NCBI GenBank assembly: GCA_947095585.1
Contig: OX352761.1
Location: forward strand, 19,359,277-19,423,276
From: Nephrocerus scutellatus
Lineage: Eukaryota > Arthropoda > Insecta > Diptera > Pipunculidae
Length of the DNA stretch: 64,000 nt
Direction of reading: 5' to 3'
The first letter of the stretch is position 1. Every line of letters starts with the position of its first letter. The notes below the pieces were generated by a model that saw nothing but the letters and a program-made list of their open reading frames with translations, did no database searches and was not told where the DNA came from. The position numbers and the translations under genes are program-made. Positions 44,601 to 57,154 of this stretch are shown one piece after another.

Positions 44601-47368
44601 TGTACGTAGTTAGCGTTTGGTGACCGGCTCTTGGAAAATCCACTTACGTAAAAATGCCTGCACATTAGTGGAGTACTCAGGACAACACTTAAACGTGCCC
44701 CAGAAGTAATGATCCTTTAGAGATATACGGTCGGCAAAGAGCGGCCAATATGGCTGCGGGACTGTCAAACTGGACACTAACGGTGTTGTGCTTTAACATA
44801 CACCTTATACCCCTCCAGCGAGCAATGGAAAGGCTCGTCATTGGTAATTGGTGCAATGAGATTTTTAAAGCGCGGATCCAAGCTAGGCAGTAAAGTTCGT
44901 GCTAGGGTCTTCTGTAACAAACCTAGCGTGAGCATTTCCGTTCGGCTCCCGGACCATTGCAGCGTCTATAGCAAAACAAGTTTGGCGTAAGCTGTACTTA
45001 AATCGCTCTAGATCACTGATATCCTTGCAACGAAGAGATATGTGAATGACTATAGGTATTCTAATAGGGCATTGTCTCCTCGGAGTAGATGCGAGAATGA
45101 TGGGCCTTGAGTTCAATGACTTCGATAGAAGCTGCACTGATGCCTAGAAGCAATAAACAGTATCCCACTTTCTGTGTACATGTCCGGCTGTTGCAAACAG
45201 AGGGCAAAATCATTTGGGATATTAGACATTAAGCAACTTATCGGACGTCGAAAACTGTAAAGTGCAAGACATCCTAAAATTTATTAAAAGAACAAAGTGG
45301 GGTTTGTTATAAAAGGGGAAAGGCTTTGATCCTGTGGTATCACAATGGACTGTAACCGGCCTAAGTGTGCAACTGCAGCCACCGACCTACACCTTAACCC
45401 TCATTACACAACCTTCATAGTCATGTCATGGGGATTAGCATGTTCATTATTTGACTAGAAATCTTCATGTCTGCAACAAGCAGTAATATATTGAATGAAA
45501 ACAAACTCAATAAGTGAAAGATCTAGTTTATAATAATCAGTGTCGGTAGTACAGTGGTAAGAACTATTGGCTCCCACCCGGGGGCCATCGGGTTCTTCCC
45601 GGCGCGTCAAAAAAATGGTCAAGTATGAAGTGTTCGAGATGTAGTGCCACCAATATGGGTTTATGATAGGATAGTTTGTGAGTGCTCGGGTGTAAACTTA
45701 ACTTCACCCAACATAACACTTTTCTTCTTCTATCCAAAATATTTCCAAACTCACGCTGTGCCTAGGCACTATAAAGGGGGGCAAATCTTGCGATAATTAT
45801 AAAAAAATAAAAGATGCCCAATAATTGGCATAATCCACCAAAATCTCTTTTCACTTTTTTTGGATGATTTAATACACTGGGAATTCCTGCATAAATATGA
45901 GGGGTAAACAATTATTTTTATTTAAGATGCCATCTGCGAAAATGCCATTGCTGTCCAACTTACCATTTTCATCATCAGACATTTGTTGACCATCATCGAC
46001 AGCGACAGCAACAACATCTGCATTGGCAGATTGAGTGGCAACATTCCGCGAAAATGTTCCATGGTTTGATGCTGAACTTTCAGCTGGACGTAGTAGGTGT
46101 GTTGTATCATCATCTGTATCAGTCACACTATCCAAGGAAGACTGTCGACTCCGACTGGTCCTCGCCTCCTTTGGAAAAACCTTACGCTTACATATTGGAC
46201 AATCACGACGATTTTTCGTTAGCCAAGTGTCGATGCAATGACTGTGATAGGCTGTGTTGGTGGTAATAATGGTGGTAATACAGATTAAGTAACAAAAACA
46301 TGTATATCTACAATATCTATCTATACGTACGATGCTTGCACAAAAGTATTCGCAATTTGTCACCCTCGACATACTCCTCAAGACATATGACACAAGTATC
46401 ATATGAGAGATCAATGGATTTGGTGAATATCGTAATAGGTATTTTCTTTAGCATGCTTTTTGGAAGTCGATATTGTCGTAATCTTCTTTCTTCGCGAACG
46501 CATTTGTAAATCATATAAAAAATCTACACAGAATAGAGGAGTTAATTTTTTGTTGTCATATTGTGTCCAATTACATACATACCATAATTAAAAAACAAAA
46601 TCCAATTAAAATTGAAAATGGTAAAATCAATTGTGTATTAATATTGAACGGCAGTTCATCATTAATCACGAGAAACATTTCCGCCGGAAAAGTTGACGCA
46701 AGCAATCGACTGCCAGTTGATTCGCCAACAAAAACTGCTGGTATATGGATGCCACACGAATTGTTGGCTGACATTTGTTCTAGTAACAAAGTTACAGTTA
46801 GGTTTTTTTTGGCAAAATCTTATTACCAATCAGCAGCAGCTCTTACCCAAGTCATCTCCTTCATTGTTATAAATTATAACTGCATGAAAATTGGCATCCT
46901 GGGCTCGGCGTACTTTCATTTCAAACGTACAATTAATTCCACCTCTGCAATAGATATGAAGGAAATTAAAATTCAAGAATCGCAAACGTCTGCACCATCA
47001 TATCCATTTACCTCTTAATGATAGCAACGAATTTGGGATTTATCAACTCAGTTTTATTTGGTGGAGGATTCATTTTTGAACATCCACTCAGAGGACTCGC
47101 TCTTATTGCATAGACTTTAAGACCGTTCGGTGGTAAACTTGGACCAAATAGTGCTGGCATGTCGTTAAACTCCTCGAGTAGCTGACAGGAGAGTATTTGA
47201 AGATTAGTAAAATAGAAATTATTCTGAAAATATATTAACCCTTACCTGATTTGGATGAGATCGATAAACCAAAATATGGGAATTGACAGATTTTGTCAGG
47301 CAGCACAAACCCAGAATGCTACATATCCATGACCACAATGAACCAGAAGAGTACTTGAAAGCCTTCAT
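41614..47368 (-). CDS. gzl: PA-TM-RING E3 ubiquitin ligase (godzilla / RNF13-RNF167 orthologue), 8 exons
   Basis: Minus-strand exons, 5' to 3': 47368-47246, 47181-47012, 46944-46847, 46779-46583, 46523-46331, 46251-45964, 42351-42216, 42142-41614. All introns are GT..AG and phases agree; 577 aa. It has a signal-peptide-like start (MKAFKYSSG, hydrophobic 11-24), then a protease-associated lumenal domain (about 30-175; PALFGPSLPPNGLKVYAI, IPAVFVGESTGSRLL). One membrane segment lies at about 177-202, and a RING-H2 finger at 240-281 has all eight ligands: C240 C243 C258 H260 H263 C266 C278 C281. The long Ser/Asp-rich tail includes an Asp run encoded at 41,905-41,930. Known family role: ubiquitination on endosomal membranes. 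Intron 6 is 3.6 kb and holds a LOA relic. Pro261 is split by intron 5; relatives usually have another small residue there. Confidence 0.93.
42600..45425 (+). mobile_element. LOA-like retrotransposon relic in godzilla intron 6
   Basis: Plus strand, antisense to the host gene, heavily decayed. Traces in order: QQAYLEGRSTETAP near 42,719 (RT); VDKGVAQG near 42,918 with IVVNKIERD; a thumb trace KSIGDEW near 43,250; TAVVRPTFMYVVSVW near 44,577; FLCTCPAV near 45,172; and the 3' end GTGGTATCACAATGGAC .. AGTGTG .. CAGCCACC (45,333-45,395), shared with the LOA end at 25,280-25,345. Repeated thumb-like traces suggest that two copies or a duplication are mixed. Confidence 0.65.
44120..44280. repeat. Small foldback inside the LOA relic
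   Basis: GGGGGTCGAATTAACAC near 44,126 and GTAATTCGACCCTGGG near 44,260-44,276 are inverted repeats; ACGAGTGACGAGTAGTGATC and ACTCGTTAACG words fill the centre. About 155 bp, MITE-like. Confidence 0.45.
45538..45715 (+). mobile_element. Second SINE-like element with tRNA-type head
   Basis: GTCGGTAGTACAGTGGTAAG (45,542) resembles a box A region and GGGTTCTTCCC (45,590-45,600) a degraded box B, about 35-45 bp apart. A non-tRNA body follows to about 45,715. It differs from the 35.9-kb SINE. No second copy is present in this window, so it could also be a tRNA pseudogene. Confidence 0.4.
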
Positions 47369-47640
47369 GATTTTGAATTGTTTTTCCTAAAGATGATACT
47401 GATCTGTCTGTTCGCGGTTATATGGCACCCCCGTGATATTTTCTTTTGTGCCCGAAGCAAATAAATCAATTACTGTGAGAAAATTGCATTTTCTATTGTT
47501 AACGAATCAGGGTTCTTATGCTGCAAATAATATAAAAAAAATTTAAACATAAAGAGACATAATAATTCAAATTCTAAAAAAAGCGCGTGCTCGTTAGATA
47601 AGTGAAACAATTAAAAATATCATTAATCCTTCAATTTTTA
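47369..47640. other. 5' flank of godzilla
   Basis: AT-rich 270 bp upstream of the godzilla start, bounded by an RTE relic. Promoter elements cannot be fixed by eye. Confidence 0.35.
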
Positions 47641-47915
47641 TCTCTAGCAACAAAATAGGCCAGATTTTTACCCTTATGCATTTGATGGAATAATGTCTAG
47701 AGTTCCAAAACTGACTAAAATACATTAAAGCCTACTATAATATTAAAAGCCAGAATAAAAATTTATAAAGCCATGAGAGAATCCGGTATAACAAATAAAC
47801 TGACACACGACAACGTAGGTCAAAAAAAGACCAATATCATAAACCAAATAACCGGTTCATTATCAAGCCCATTAAACATGCGACTGGCCGGTGTCCTCTT
47901 GAACATAAGGAACAA
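47641..47915 (+). mobile_element. RTE-type RT fragment
   Basis: Plus strand. AAGCCATGAGAGAATCCGG encodes the KAMRESGI start of the block read as [12 protein letters not shown] at 27.9 kb, with THDNVGQ.., ITGSLSSPLN after it; the preceding QIFTLMHLME-like text is also recognisable. Short and decayed. Confidence 0.7.
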
Positions 47916-48024
47916 TAATAATAACAATCTCTTAACGACACATGACATTACCGATATTAGTGTCGGATCTATAGTTTTTGAGGTCACTTGGATAATTTTT
48001 TTTTTAAAACCCTAGTCCAAATGA

Positions 48025-48600
48025 CTGACACCGCGACCTAAAAGATCTATTGTATCAATAGGGCATTAATTATCTAATAGACATACAGCTTTCCTAATAA
48101 AAGATAGAATGTCCTTAGTAGCAGAGCTTTTCAACTCCGCTGCTGAGTATATTTCCTTATGGAATATGCGTTTCCTTAACCAAATAAGTGCTGGGCAATC
48201 GCAGAGAACATGTTCGGATGACTCCTCATCCTCCGCACAGAACCTACATTCTGTCACAGAGCCCACACCAATTAAGCTAAGATGATATCTCAGGCCACAG
48301 TGGCCAGTTAGAAAACTCAATAGCTTCCTAATGCTACCTTTATCTAAATGCAGGATTTCTTTATATGAAAAGGATCTGATCAGTTGTTTGCATTGCCTTA
48401 GACCCGGGGTATTTTCCCATTGAGCCGGGCGAAGTTTGTCCTCCCAACAGTTTATCAGCTTTGTGGCGGCACACCAGTTGACGCTACAAAAGGGTTCAGG
48501 TCCTATGGATGCAGTTTTCGAACCGGCCCTAGCCAGTTCATCTGCGGATTCGTTGCCTGCAACACCTCGATGACCTGGTACCCAACCGAGCTTAACCCTG
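48025..48600 (-). mobile_element. LOA-like fragment: RNase H end and C-terminal region
   Basis: Minus strand, largely in one frame: KLGWVPGHRGVAGNESADEL (48,590-48,531), IGPEPFCSVNWCAATKLINC, then FLTGHCGLRYHL (48,317-48,282), CRFCAEDEESSEHVLCDC and a stop at 48,066-48,068. GNESADEL includes the last RNase H Asp. 5'-truncated in this window. Better preserved than the 6.4-kb copy. Confidence 0.8.
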
Positions 48601-49140
48601 CTCGATAGACTAAAGAAGACTTTAGTTATTTTTAAGCAAACCTACACCTGGTTTGCCCAGATGATGAAAAAAAAAGGAATTCTTTGAATTAGTCGAACGG
48701 GAACTCCATGCATGCCCTCAGTATGATGTAATCATTCTGTAGCATATGAATGCAAAAAAAGGTATGGAGCCGCAATTCATGCAGTACATTGGCACCCATT
48801 ACACGAGAACACAAATGAAAATGGACAACGAGTCATAGAGATGGCAGCAAGCAATAATTTGGGCATTAAGACTACAAGGTTTGCTCGTAATAATATCCAC
48901 ACAGACACCTGAGATCTCCTGATAGAGCCATTCACAACCAGATAGACCACGTGTTAATAGACCACCGCCAAAACCTGAACATGATGACGGTACGAGCGTA
49001 CAGAGGTGCCAACGTCGACTCAATTGTAATAAATTCGCTAATGAACTCGACTCATGCATACGGTTCATTCAACCAACACCTCAAAACTATGACAGATTCG
49101 TAGGTATTGTAAAAACAATCGCTAAAAAACATATTCACCG
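48601..49140 (+). mobile_element. RTE-type endonuclease fragment
   Basis: The first 45 bp match the C-terminal RT part on the minus strand (rc of a GACTAAAG.AG.CTTT block). From about 48,670 the plus strand encodes EFFELVERELHACPQYDV, a degraded GDMNAK, QYIGTH, then an RAYRGANVDS block near 48,985-49,020, the later endonuclease motifs. Many stops. Confidence 0.7.
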
Positions 49141-50024
49141 TGGTTTCCTAAGGTAGTAAATTCCTGGATGGACTGAAGAAAGCGTACAACTTTATGATGA
49201 CTTTTGGGTATCTGAAGACCCAGAAATTGACCACCAATTGCTAAGATCGCTTGACGAGACTCGCAAAAAGATGTGGACATCAACTGGAATCAACTCTAGC
49301 AGGAAAGCATGGATCCTTCTACACAATCTGGGAGGAAGTAGTAGAAAGACGACATATTCCTGCATTGACCCGAATAAAGTGGTTAGCCGCATTGTAGACG
49401 TCTCCGTTGCCCCCGCGCACAAGGCACATACAATCATCACCAAGGTGTACTGAGCAACATCAAGAACAACACACAAACATACAAACATCACAGTTTTCGT
49501 GCACTTTGAGCAGGCTTTGAAAGGAAGCTCAAAACATCTATTGCTTTTGTCGACTTAACCGCATCATATGATACTGTTTGGAAGAATGGACTCATATTTA
49601 AGCTGCTGAATGTAGTTCCCTGTCTAAGGACATCACGCCTTATAAACAACCTACTATCAAACCGCTTTCATTAATGATGAGAAAACCAGGGTATGAAAGC
49701 TAAATAATGGCCATCCCCAAGGCTCCGCGTTTGCCCCTCTGCTTTTCAACCTGTACATCAGCGATATCCCTGCGACCATATCGAGGATATTTGGATGCGC
49801 AGATGATCTGGCAAAAACCACGCAGTATAAGGACATAACGAACACAGAGACAATTTTAACTTTTGACCTGTAGCAACTCAACATATACCTCCGACAATGA
49901 AGACTGTGTCCCAGTATGTCTAAAACGAAAGTCTGCTATTTTCACCTAACAAACCAAATTGCAAACTTCTGACTTTATGTCCAGTTTAAAAACACCGCAT
50001 TTAACCACAGCCAAAACCAAAAAT
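49141..50024 (+). mobile_element. Non-LTR RT fragment of another family
   Basis: Plus strand. AFVDLTASYDTVWKNGLIFK (49,541-49,600) is the FxDxxAAYDTVW palm block; KLNNGHPQGSAFAPLLFNLY (49,700-49,759) is the QGS block; FGCADDLAKT (49,790-49,820) is the palm with YADD changed to CADD. The frame breaks near 49,670. I cannot name the clade with confidence (Jockey/CR1-like). Confidence 0.7.
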
Positions 50025-50078
50025 CGGGAGGCCAGGACCGGACCCCGCTTGTAGAGCCAAATATGATGGTAGTGGAAT
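50025..50078 (+). mobile_element. RTE-type 3' end
   Basis: GGGAGGCCAGGACCGGACCC .. TTGTAGAGCCAAATATGATG matches the RTE 3' end at 1,230-1,275. It follows directly on the unrelated RT fragment, so the region is a mosaic. Confidence 0.7.
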
Positions 50079-51264
50079 TCAGTATACTTTTGGTTAATAG
50101 AAAAATTCTGTTCTGTTTGGTGTAACTCAGCCGCTGCATAAGGTGCATTGCAAATGCTTTAAAATGTTCGTTTTTTGACAGAGAAACTCGCTATTGCAGA
50201 TAACAAACCAAACGCCTTTTGTTGCTCAGACTGATTTAACGTTGAGATTATTTATACAGAAGCTGCTAAAAAGGAGCTGTTAGCTCTGCAACTTCTCCTA
50301 CAGAAGAAAAGTCAAAAAAGAGGGGAATCTGATATCTGCTTCAAATAAACAGATCTATAATAATAATAAATACAAACTTTTAGTTGGGATACCATATGAT
50401 TACGAGACCATTTTTAAGCCTATCGCTTTGCTAACTTCGTCTGTGCTTGGTGGCGGCAACATAGTAAGTATTAATTCCTGTATGTGACCCACACACAATA
50501 ACAATTAAGATTCACAGTCAGAGCCAGAGTGTTAGAAGATACAATGATATGACTCACTTAATGAATTAACAATGGAAAACGGTAAGATCAAAAAATCACC
50601 AAATCACACAATTTGTTTTGTAAGACTGAAATGTCTCTTTCTTTTGAGGCTTAGTTATTTGATTTAATTTATCTGGCGTGTATGCTTTTCTTGTCGTTTA
50701 TTATTGAAGTTGTTTTCAATTTTGTATATTTGTTGAAAGGTCACAAACAGAAAACCAAAATATAAATACTGCTTGGATGAAGGAAAGAGTGGAATGGTTT
50801 TTCAATATAATTTCAAATGTTATTCTTGATTGTATTTCTACACAATATTATCAGTGCTTTGATATCTTTGCAACGCCTTAAAGAAAAAGAAGACCGCGTT
50901 TAATGTTGGAAAAGAAATGTAAAATGTTTTTTTAAACCTTACTGTAATCGGATCTAAATGTTTTCTAATTCTTCAATTTTGTGAACATGTTACAAAATCA
51001 AATTTTGGTACATCAACCTGATCCTAGATATAATGACCTGACTTGTCTTATCTTCCTTCTAAGTATGATTAGCCTGAGGCTAATAACCTCGGCTGTTAAA
51101 ATATTTTTACAAAACCTGTTGGTAACAAAAAATGATTACGAATTTTTTGACATTATCTTAAAAACCAAATATATAAGCTATGTGCACTAATATTGGTAGA
51201 TGGCAATCGAGTAGAAGTTACGAGGGCGGGCTAGACAAGAAACAACTTTTTTCGGCAAAATTCA
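50079..51264. other. AT-rich spacer with a 65-bp RTE scrap
   Basis: Mostly unrecognised. Around 50,400-50,465 the text GCTAACTTCGTCTGTGCTTG and GTGGCGGCAACATAGTA matches 28,345-28,382 (RTE linker, minus strand). Confidence 0.5.
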
Positions 51265-51432
51265 ATTTAATAAATTCTCTATATTAACTTCGCGCGCCCG
51301 ATTGTTTGTCTGTCTGTCGGTGGCTGGTGAAATCTTGCGATCAATTTTTAACACAGTTCATAAAGACCGATTTTATTTAAGCTTTGCACACATGTATATT
51401 TTTGGTGACAACACTTTCTATTAATATTTGGT
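51265..51432 (-). repeat. Rep-A copy 5, terminal part
   Basis: Minus-oriented: AAATTCTCTATATTAACTTC near 51,270, then the rc of the tail (TTGCGATCAATTTTTAAC) and GACAACACTTTCTATTAATA, where it is cut by a mariner relic at about 51,432. Confidence 0.75.
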
Positions 51433-52245
51433 CGGTGGGCTACGTTTCAGAATTAATAAACCAGTATACTTTTAGGCGCATATTTATAAATCTTTCTTTT
51501 GCTTCGCATGTGTTTTTCGGAATAATACAATTCTTAAAGCCCTCAAAGAAGGCCTCTGTTTTAGTGATGACTTTCTCATTAGACGAAAATCTCTTACTAC
51601 TGAGCCATTTCTTCAAGTTTGAAAATAGATAATAGGCGGAGAAGACCAAGTCTGGTGAATATGGTAGATGAGGAACCAAATGGCATGTAATATTACCATT
51701 GCAACTGCGGACTTGTGTGCCGGTATATTATCTTGGTGGAAAAAAAACTTTTTTCTTCGTTAGATGCAGCTTCAAATCGACTCCGGTAATTGTTTTGCCA
51801 TTTTTTGGTTAATCTGTGTGAATGATACTGCGTGCATCCCAAAAAGCTGTGGCCATGACCTTGTTGACCAACAGTCGCACCTTGGTCTTTTTCGGCTTCG
51901 ATTCGCCAGGAACAGTCCGCTGTTTCGACTGTGCATTTGACTCTGGAGTGATGTGATGTATCCATGTTTCGTCCACGGCTACGAAACGCCGCAAAAAATC
52001 CTTTTTGTTGCGGTTGAACATCGCAAACACTTCTTTGAAGTTGTCACACAGTTGTGCTTGTTGTCGAAAGCAAGCAAACATGAGCTTCCCCAGTACCAAA
52101 TATTCATGCAATATATTCTCAACACATTCACGTGAAATACGCACAGCCTCAGCAATCTCGCGCACCTTCACGTGTCGTCCTCAATTCCCATACTATGGAT
52201 TTTATCGCCTATTTCTGGTGCGGTGCCTCTTTTGGATGGGCATCG
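51433..52245 (-). pseudogene. Mariner (DD34D-type) transposase relic
   Basis: Minus strand. KVREIAEAVRISRECVENIL (52,168-52,110, second helix-turn-helix), LAMFNRNKKDF-like FAMFNRNKKDFLRRFVAVDE and TWIHHITPESN (52,030-51,940; first catalytic Asp in VDETW), VMATAFWDARSI (51,862), HQDNIPAHKS (about 51,735; second Asp), then HLPYSPDL (51,672-51,650; third Asp). The layout is that of classical mariners (mellifera/irritans type). At least three frameshifts, and no TIRs found. This is a different mariner from the one at 4.6 kb. Confidence 0.85.
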
Positions 52246-52439
52246 TTACAAATTTTATTTATTTCGATACAACAAAAATACATTAAGACTTATGCCTTCT
52301 TTAAAGTGCAGAAGAAAATGTGCGAGGGAACCTATAATAATTTGAAAGAATTCAATTTAAAAAATTAATAATTAGAAACAAGCCAGAGTTGGTTCAAGAG
52401 AACACGGCGCATTTTAGCAAAAGTCGAAACGGTTCTAGG

Positions 52440-53260
<821 letters not shown>

Positions 53261-53334
53261 TAGGGTAGAAATCCAAAAAAAAAATAACTCCGATTAGAGA
53301 ATTTACAAGAAAATTTTTAATTTTTTAAAAAATA

Positions 53335-53605
53335 AATTGAGGTGTGGGCACAACACAACTTGCCGGAATCTTCAGTATATGTACATTATATTATATTTTT
53401 TTTTTTTTATTAATTTTTTTGTTGTCTGTTTAAATTTCTTTTGCACTTAACTGATTTCTTTTTTAGCAAAAACTCAAAAACTGTCACTTCCGGTTTCCGT
53501 CAAAATCATCTGGCCCAGCCCATCACAATTTATGTCAAAATCTTAAATATGAATTTTCATCCCGATAAGTTCAGCCGTCTGGGCTGTAGAGAATCACATC
53601 TGATT
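53335..53605 (+). repeat. Rep-B copy, 3'-truncated
   Basis: GAGGTGTGGGCACAACACAA, TCTTCAGTATATGTACATTA, TTGCACTTAACTGATTTCTT, TTTCCGTCAAAATCATCTGG, CCGATAAGTTCAGCCGTCTG; ends at GGGCTGTAGAGAATC. Same orientation as the 38- and 57.9-kb copies. Confidence 0.8.
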
Positions 53606-53965
53606 TTGACATTTCTCACAAATCTGTTCTACCTCAAGAGTAGGTACAGAAAAACTGCTCAGAGCAGTCATTGTACAAAAAGTATAACCATCTCAGACAG
53701 AAATTTTTCTCATTGAACACGAAAACAATATATTTTTCTGCTCTGAACTGTTCGGAACAGTCTCATTGAACAACATTTTAAAAAAACTTGTTCCCGTACT
53801 GTTTGTAGTGAAAATTAGCAAAAGAGAAAACTGACATAAAATCTATCAAAGAGAGCAAGCACACAAAAAAGTACGGTAAGCCATAAGACCACAAAATTGT
53901 TGGCTTGGTAAAAACCGTCAAAATCCCTTACGCCATAAAAGTCCAACATTCACAAGTAAGTTATG
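53606..53965. other. Spacer, nothing firm
   Basis: About 360 bp. AGAGCAGTCATTGTAC and GGAACAGTCTCATTGAAC-like words recur (53,660 and 53,755), perhaps a small decayed repeat. Confidence 0.35.
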
Positions 53966-54226
53966 TTAATTTTTTTTCCTAAAAACTCTGCCCCAGAGCG
54001 CCTTCGAGCGCAGATTTTTTCAAACGGGAAATCGAACACAAACGGCAAAAATCTTTTGTTTACATTTTTTTGTTGCATGTGTTGTTGCTGTGTTAGTATA
54101 TAGATGGATTCATCTCCCAAAAAATACAGATTTGTTTTCGCTCTACGGTAGAGTCGTTTTGAAGGGGAAACGAACAAGTTGATAACCAAAAAACAACTCT
54201 AGGGCAGAGTTTTACGAAAAAACGTT
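53966..54226. mobile_element. Rep-D MITE, copy 1
   Basis: TIRs: TTAATTTTTTTTCCTAAAAA then CTCTGCCCCAGAG at the left; the inverted CTAGGGCAGAGTTTTACGAA at the right. Interior GTTTACATTTTTTTGTTGCA and GCTGTGTTAGTATA are shared, inverted, with copy 2. About 260 bp, non-coding. Confidence 0.75.
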
Positions 54227-54407
54227 ATTAGTCTTTCTTAGCTTTCTTTTGGTAGATAAAGTGCAAAAATACTGCACGTAATTTCTCAAAAGTACACTCG
54301 ATTTGTTTGCTTATGTTACAATTACAAAATAAAAACATTTGTTATCATACTTATCGTCATCGTCATCAGAGAATTTTTTTAATACAAAATCGGGCGTCGA
54401 ATCTAAT

Positions 54408-54664
54408 GTTAATTTTTTTTTCGTAAAACTCTGCCCCAGATTTTTCGTTTCGTTTCGTTTCCCCTTCAAAATGCCTCTAGCGTAGAGCTAAAACAGCTCT
54501 CGATATTTTGGGAGATTTACCCCTCTTTATACTAACACAACAACAACACATGCAGCAAAAAAAATGTAAACAAAAGATTTTCGCCTTTCATATTCGAATT
54601 CCTTTTTGAAAAGTTCTGGGGTCGAGCGCGATTCTGGGGTAGAGTTTTACGAAAAAAAATTTAA
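54408..54664. mobile_element. Rep-D MITE, copy 2 (opposite orientation)
   Basis: TIRs: TTAATTTTTTTTTCGTAAAA then CTCTGCCCCAGA at 54,429-54,440, and TCTGGGGTAGAGTTTTACGA at 54,633-54,652. Its interior is the reverse complement of copy 1. The two copies stand 180 bp apart. Confidence 0.75.
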
Positions 54665-56440
54665 CATAAGTAAATTGAAATTGATTTTTTAACAGGATAG
54701 ACTTGATTGTGAATCAAGTTTATGACGCACGTTCTTTTTGGCAAGCGCAATACTTACGTTTGTAAATAAATTTCTTTGTTTCCTCTAATTGTAATTAACC
54801 AAAATAATAATCCGTTATGGTTTATTGTAGGTAAAAACTGCTATTGCAAATCCATATTTATGTAGGCATTTATAAAGGCTAACTTATCAGTGAAGAAAAT
54901 CTTAAAAATTTTTAAATATCTGGAAAATATCTCACAAAGCAATAATCAAGATCGACTAACAGCAAAATACATCGAATCCTCAGTACACTCAATCGCACGG
55001 AAAAGGTGCAAAGAAACTATAAAAATAATAATAAAACACATAAGTAACTAATAGGAAAAACTAGATAGAATTGATATTTAATAATGCACAGAGATAACGA
55101 AATCGATACCTATTGGAAATTCAATCCATTAACGTTTGGTGAACCAAAACCCACTGATTATTTGCGATTATGCGGCCGAATGGCTACGCTTTGTTTGTTT
55201 ACCTTTCTATGCACAACGCACAATGAAAAAGGAAACTCAGGTTCCATAAAGGCATAAAGTACCTGTGAAAAATAAATGACCTCTGTGCGTAGGGAAAATT
55301 TGGAGAAGCAAGGACAGTACGTTTTTTCCAGATCATCTAGGATTCCATTAGGGACACCACACACAATGACGCACTGTATTCAATAAATTAATTTGGAAGC
55401 AAAATATGGCATTGTTAACGTATAAATATTAACTACTTTAACTTTTACATCGTTTTGCGTCATGACAGGAGCTGAACTATAATTAAAAATTAACTTAAGT
55501 TCAATTTACCATTTCGCCATTTTTCCGGTCAAAATCTATTGATTTCCTTTAATCTCTGGTTTTCTTGGCGAAAATTCCTTTCGTATTCAATTTCAATTAA
55601 TATTGCACTTGAATTTTGAGATGTAAAACAATTTACATAAAAAAGAAAACAAAATCTTCTCGTTTTTAAAACGCACTTTGCTTACAGAATATCACCGATT
55701 TTACTACTCGTTCTGTCTGTCGTTCTGTCTTTCTTAGAACAGAGTGTAATTGTAATAAAAATATATAGCCGTTTGTTTGGTTTTGTTCTATTATTTATTT
55801 GAAAGAACTTTTCACTATATATCACAAAATACTGAGCAAAATATTGGAGAACAAATACTAGACAGATTTAGTTTTGGGTATGCTTTTTCGTAAACATTTT
55901 CTTCCCTAATACACTTTACCATTACCATGCGAATTATTTTTTTTTAAATAGGAAAATGTTGGAATTTGGAATGCCACTCGCAAAATTCGGTCACAACTCG
56001 TAAATTTTCGTTGCAAACACAACGACAGATATGCACTTTGGTATTGGATAGTCATCAATGTCGCTTTGACAGTTAATTCGCAAACAAAAGTATTATTAGA
56101 GTGAGTAGGACGACCTATGAATTACATGTTGTCTGTTTTTACAAATAATATTAAATTTAGGGGTAATCACTCCACAATTTGTTGATCAAACTTACATGTT
56201 AAGAAACATAATGTCTAATATAATTTTTTAAATCTAAATATGAAACTGAACAAATTTATTGAAACAATTAAACGATAATATTTTTTTCTTTTTACAACAA
56301 ATAGTGCGTATGGCTTGTAATTAAGACTGTAAACTAAATTTATGTTGGTCAACACGGATCTGTTGAAGGTGTGAGACCCTTTTTGAAACTGATGTTTTAA
56401 TATCGCTAAATTTGTATCAAAAATGTATAAAAACAGATGT
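54665..56440. other. AT-rich spacer, nothing recognised
   Basis: About 1.8 kb. No TE domain, shared repeat or convincing coding region on either strand. Confidence 0.5.
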
Positions 56441-56444
56441 ATAT

Positions 56445-56785
56445 TTCACTAGGTAAAATACCAAGCGTTGCCCGGCTGCCTGCACCACACTACTTCTACC
56501 CAACTGGCCACCAAGACGCACTCTTAGACCTTAAGATAACCGCAAACCCCCCTCCCACAACCACTACATATGTTACCACTTGGAGTCAATCTAATACAAA
56601 CAATACCTAACCACCAACCACGTCAACCTCCTTTACAGCATCAACTCACTAACACTCTACAAACATCCACCCCAACTGTCCCCAACACATCGCAAAGTTA
56701 TAGCTATATCGGATGAATGGTCTTTTAGTTAAATGCGAACAGACAAATAGACAAAGTTTCATTTTTATATATTAAGATTCTTTTA
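56445..56785. repeat. Dispersed repeat with GCGTTGCCCGG start
   Basis: Begins AAATACCAAGCGTTGCCCGG and ends near TTCATTTTTATATATTAAGA. A related segment at 60,725-61,070 begins AAATACCCGGCGTTTCCC and ends ATTTTTGTTTATATAGATG. The centre is C-rich. Such end pairs are common in insect non-autonomous elements; class undetermined. Confidence 0.5.
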
Positions 56786-56849
56786 TAACACTTTATTTCA
56801 TTTCACTGTAAGCATTTTTTTAATTCAGAATTATGAAGAATTTAGACTA

Positions 56850-57080
56850 TAGCAGCGCGAGAAAAATTGAGCGGGCTGACAATAGTTAAATTAAAGTTGT
56901 GGTTAGCCAGAAGAGATTGACACTACACGAATGTTATAGTTACTTTATAGTAACATGGGAAATGTTATCTGTAGCATTATGGTAACATTGAAAAATATAC
57001 TACTTCTCTCGTCTGGCTAACCACAATTGCTATTTAACAGCCGTCCTGCTCATTTTTTCTCGCACGCCACAAATGTAAAT
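56850..57080. mobile_element. Rep-E foldback MITE, copy 1
   Basis: Long inverted ends: GCGAGAAAAATTGAGCGGGC .. GTGGTTAGCCAGAAGAGA on the left, and CTCTCGTCTGGCTAACCACA .. CTGCTCATTTTTTCTCGC on the right. The interior has TATAGTAACATG and ATGGTAACATTG, also inverted. About 225 bp, nearly palindromic. Confidence 0.8.
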
Positions 57081-57154
57081 CAAGCGTTAAAATTTATGGT
57101 TTGTTATAGAATTAAGGTCTTGTGTGTATAGGTGGTTAATCATCCTTAAAGTAG

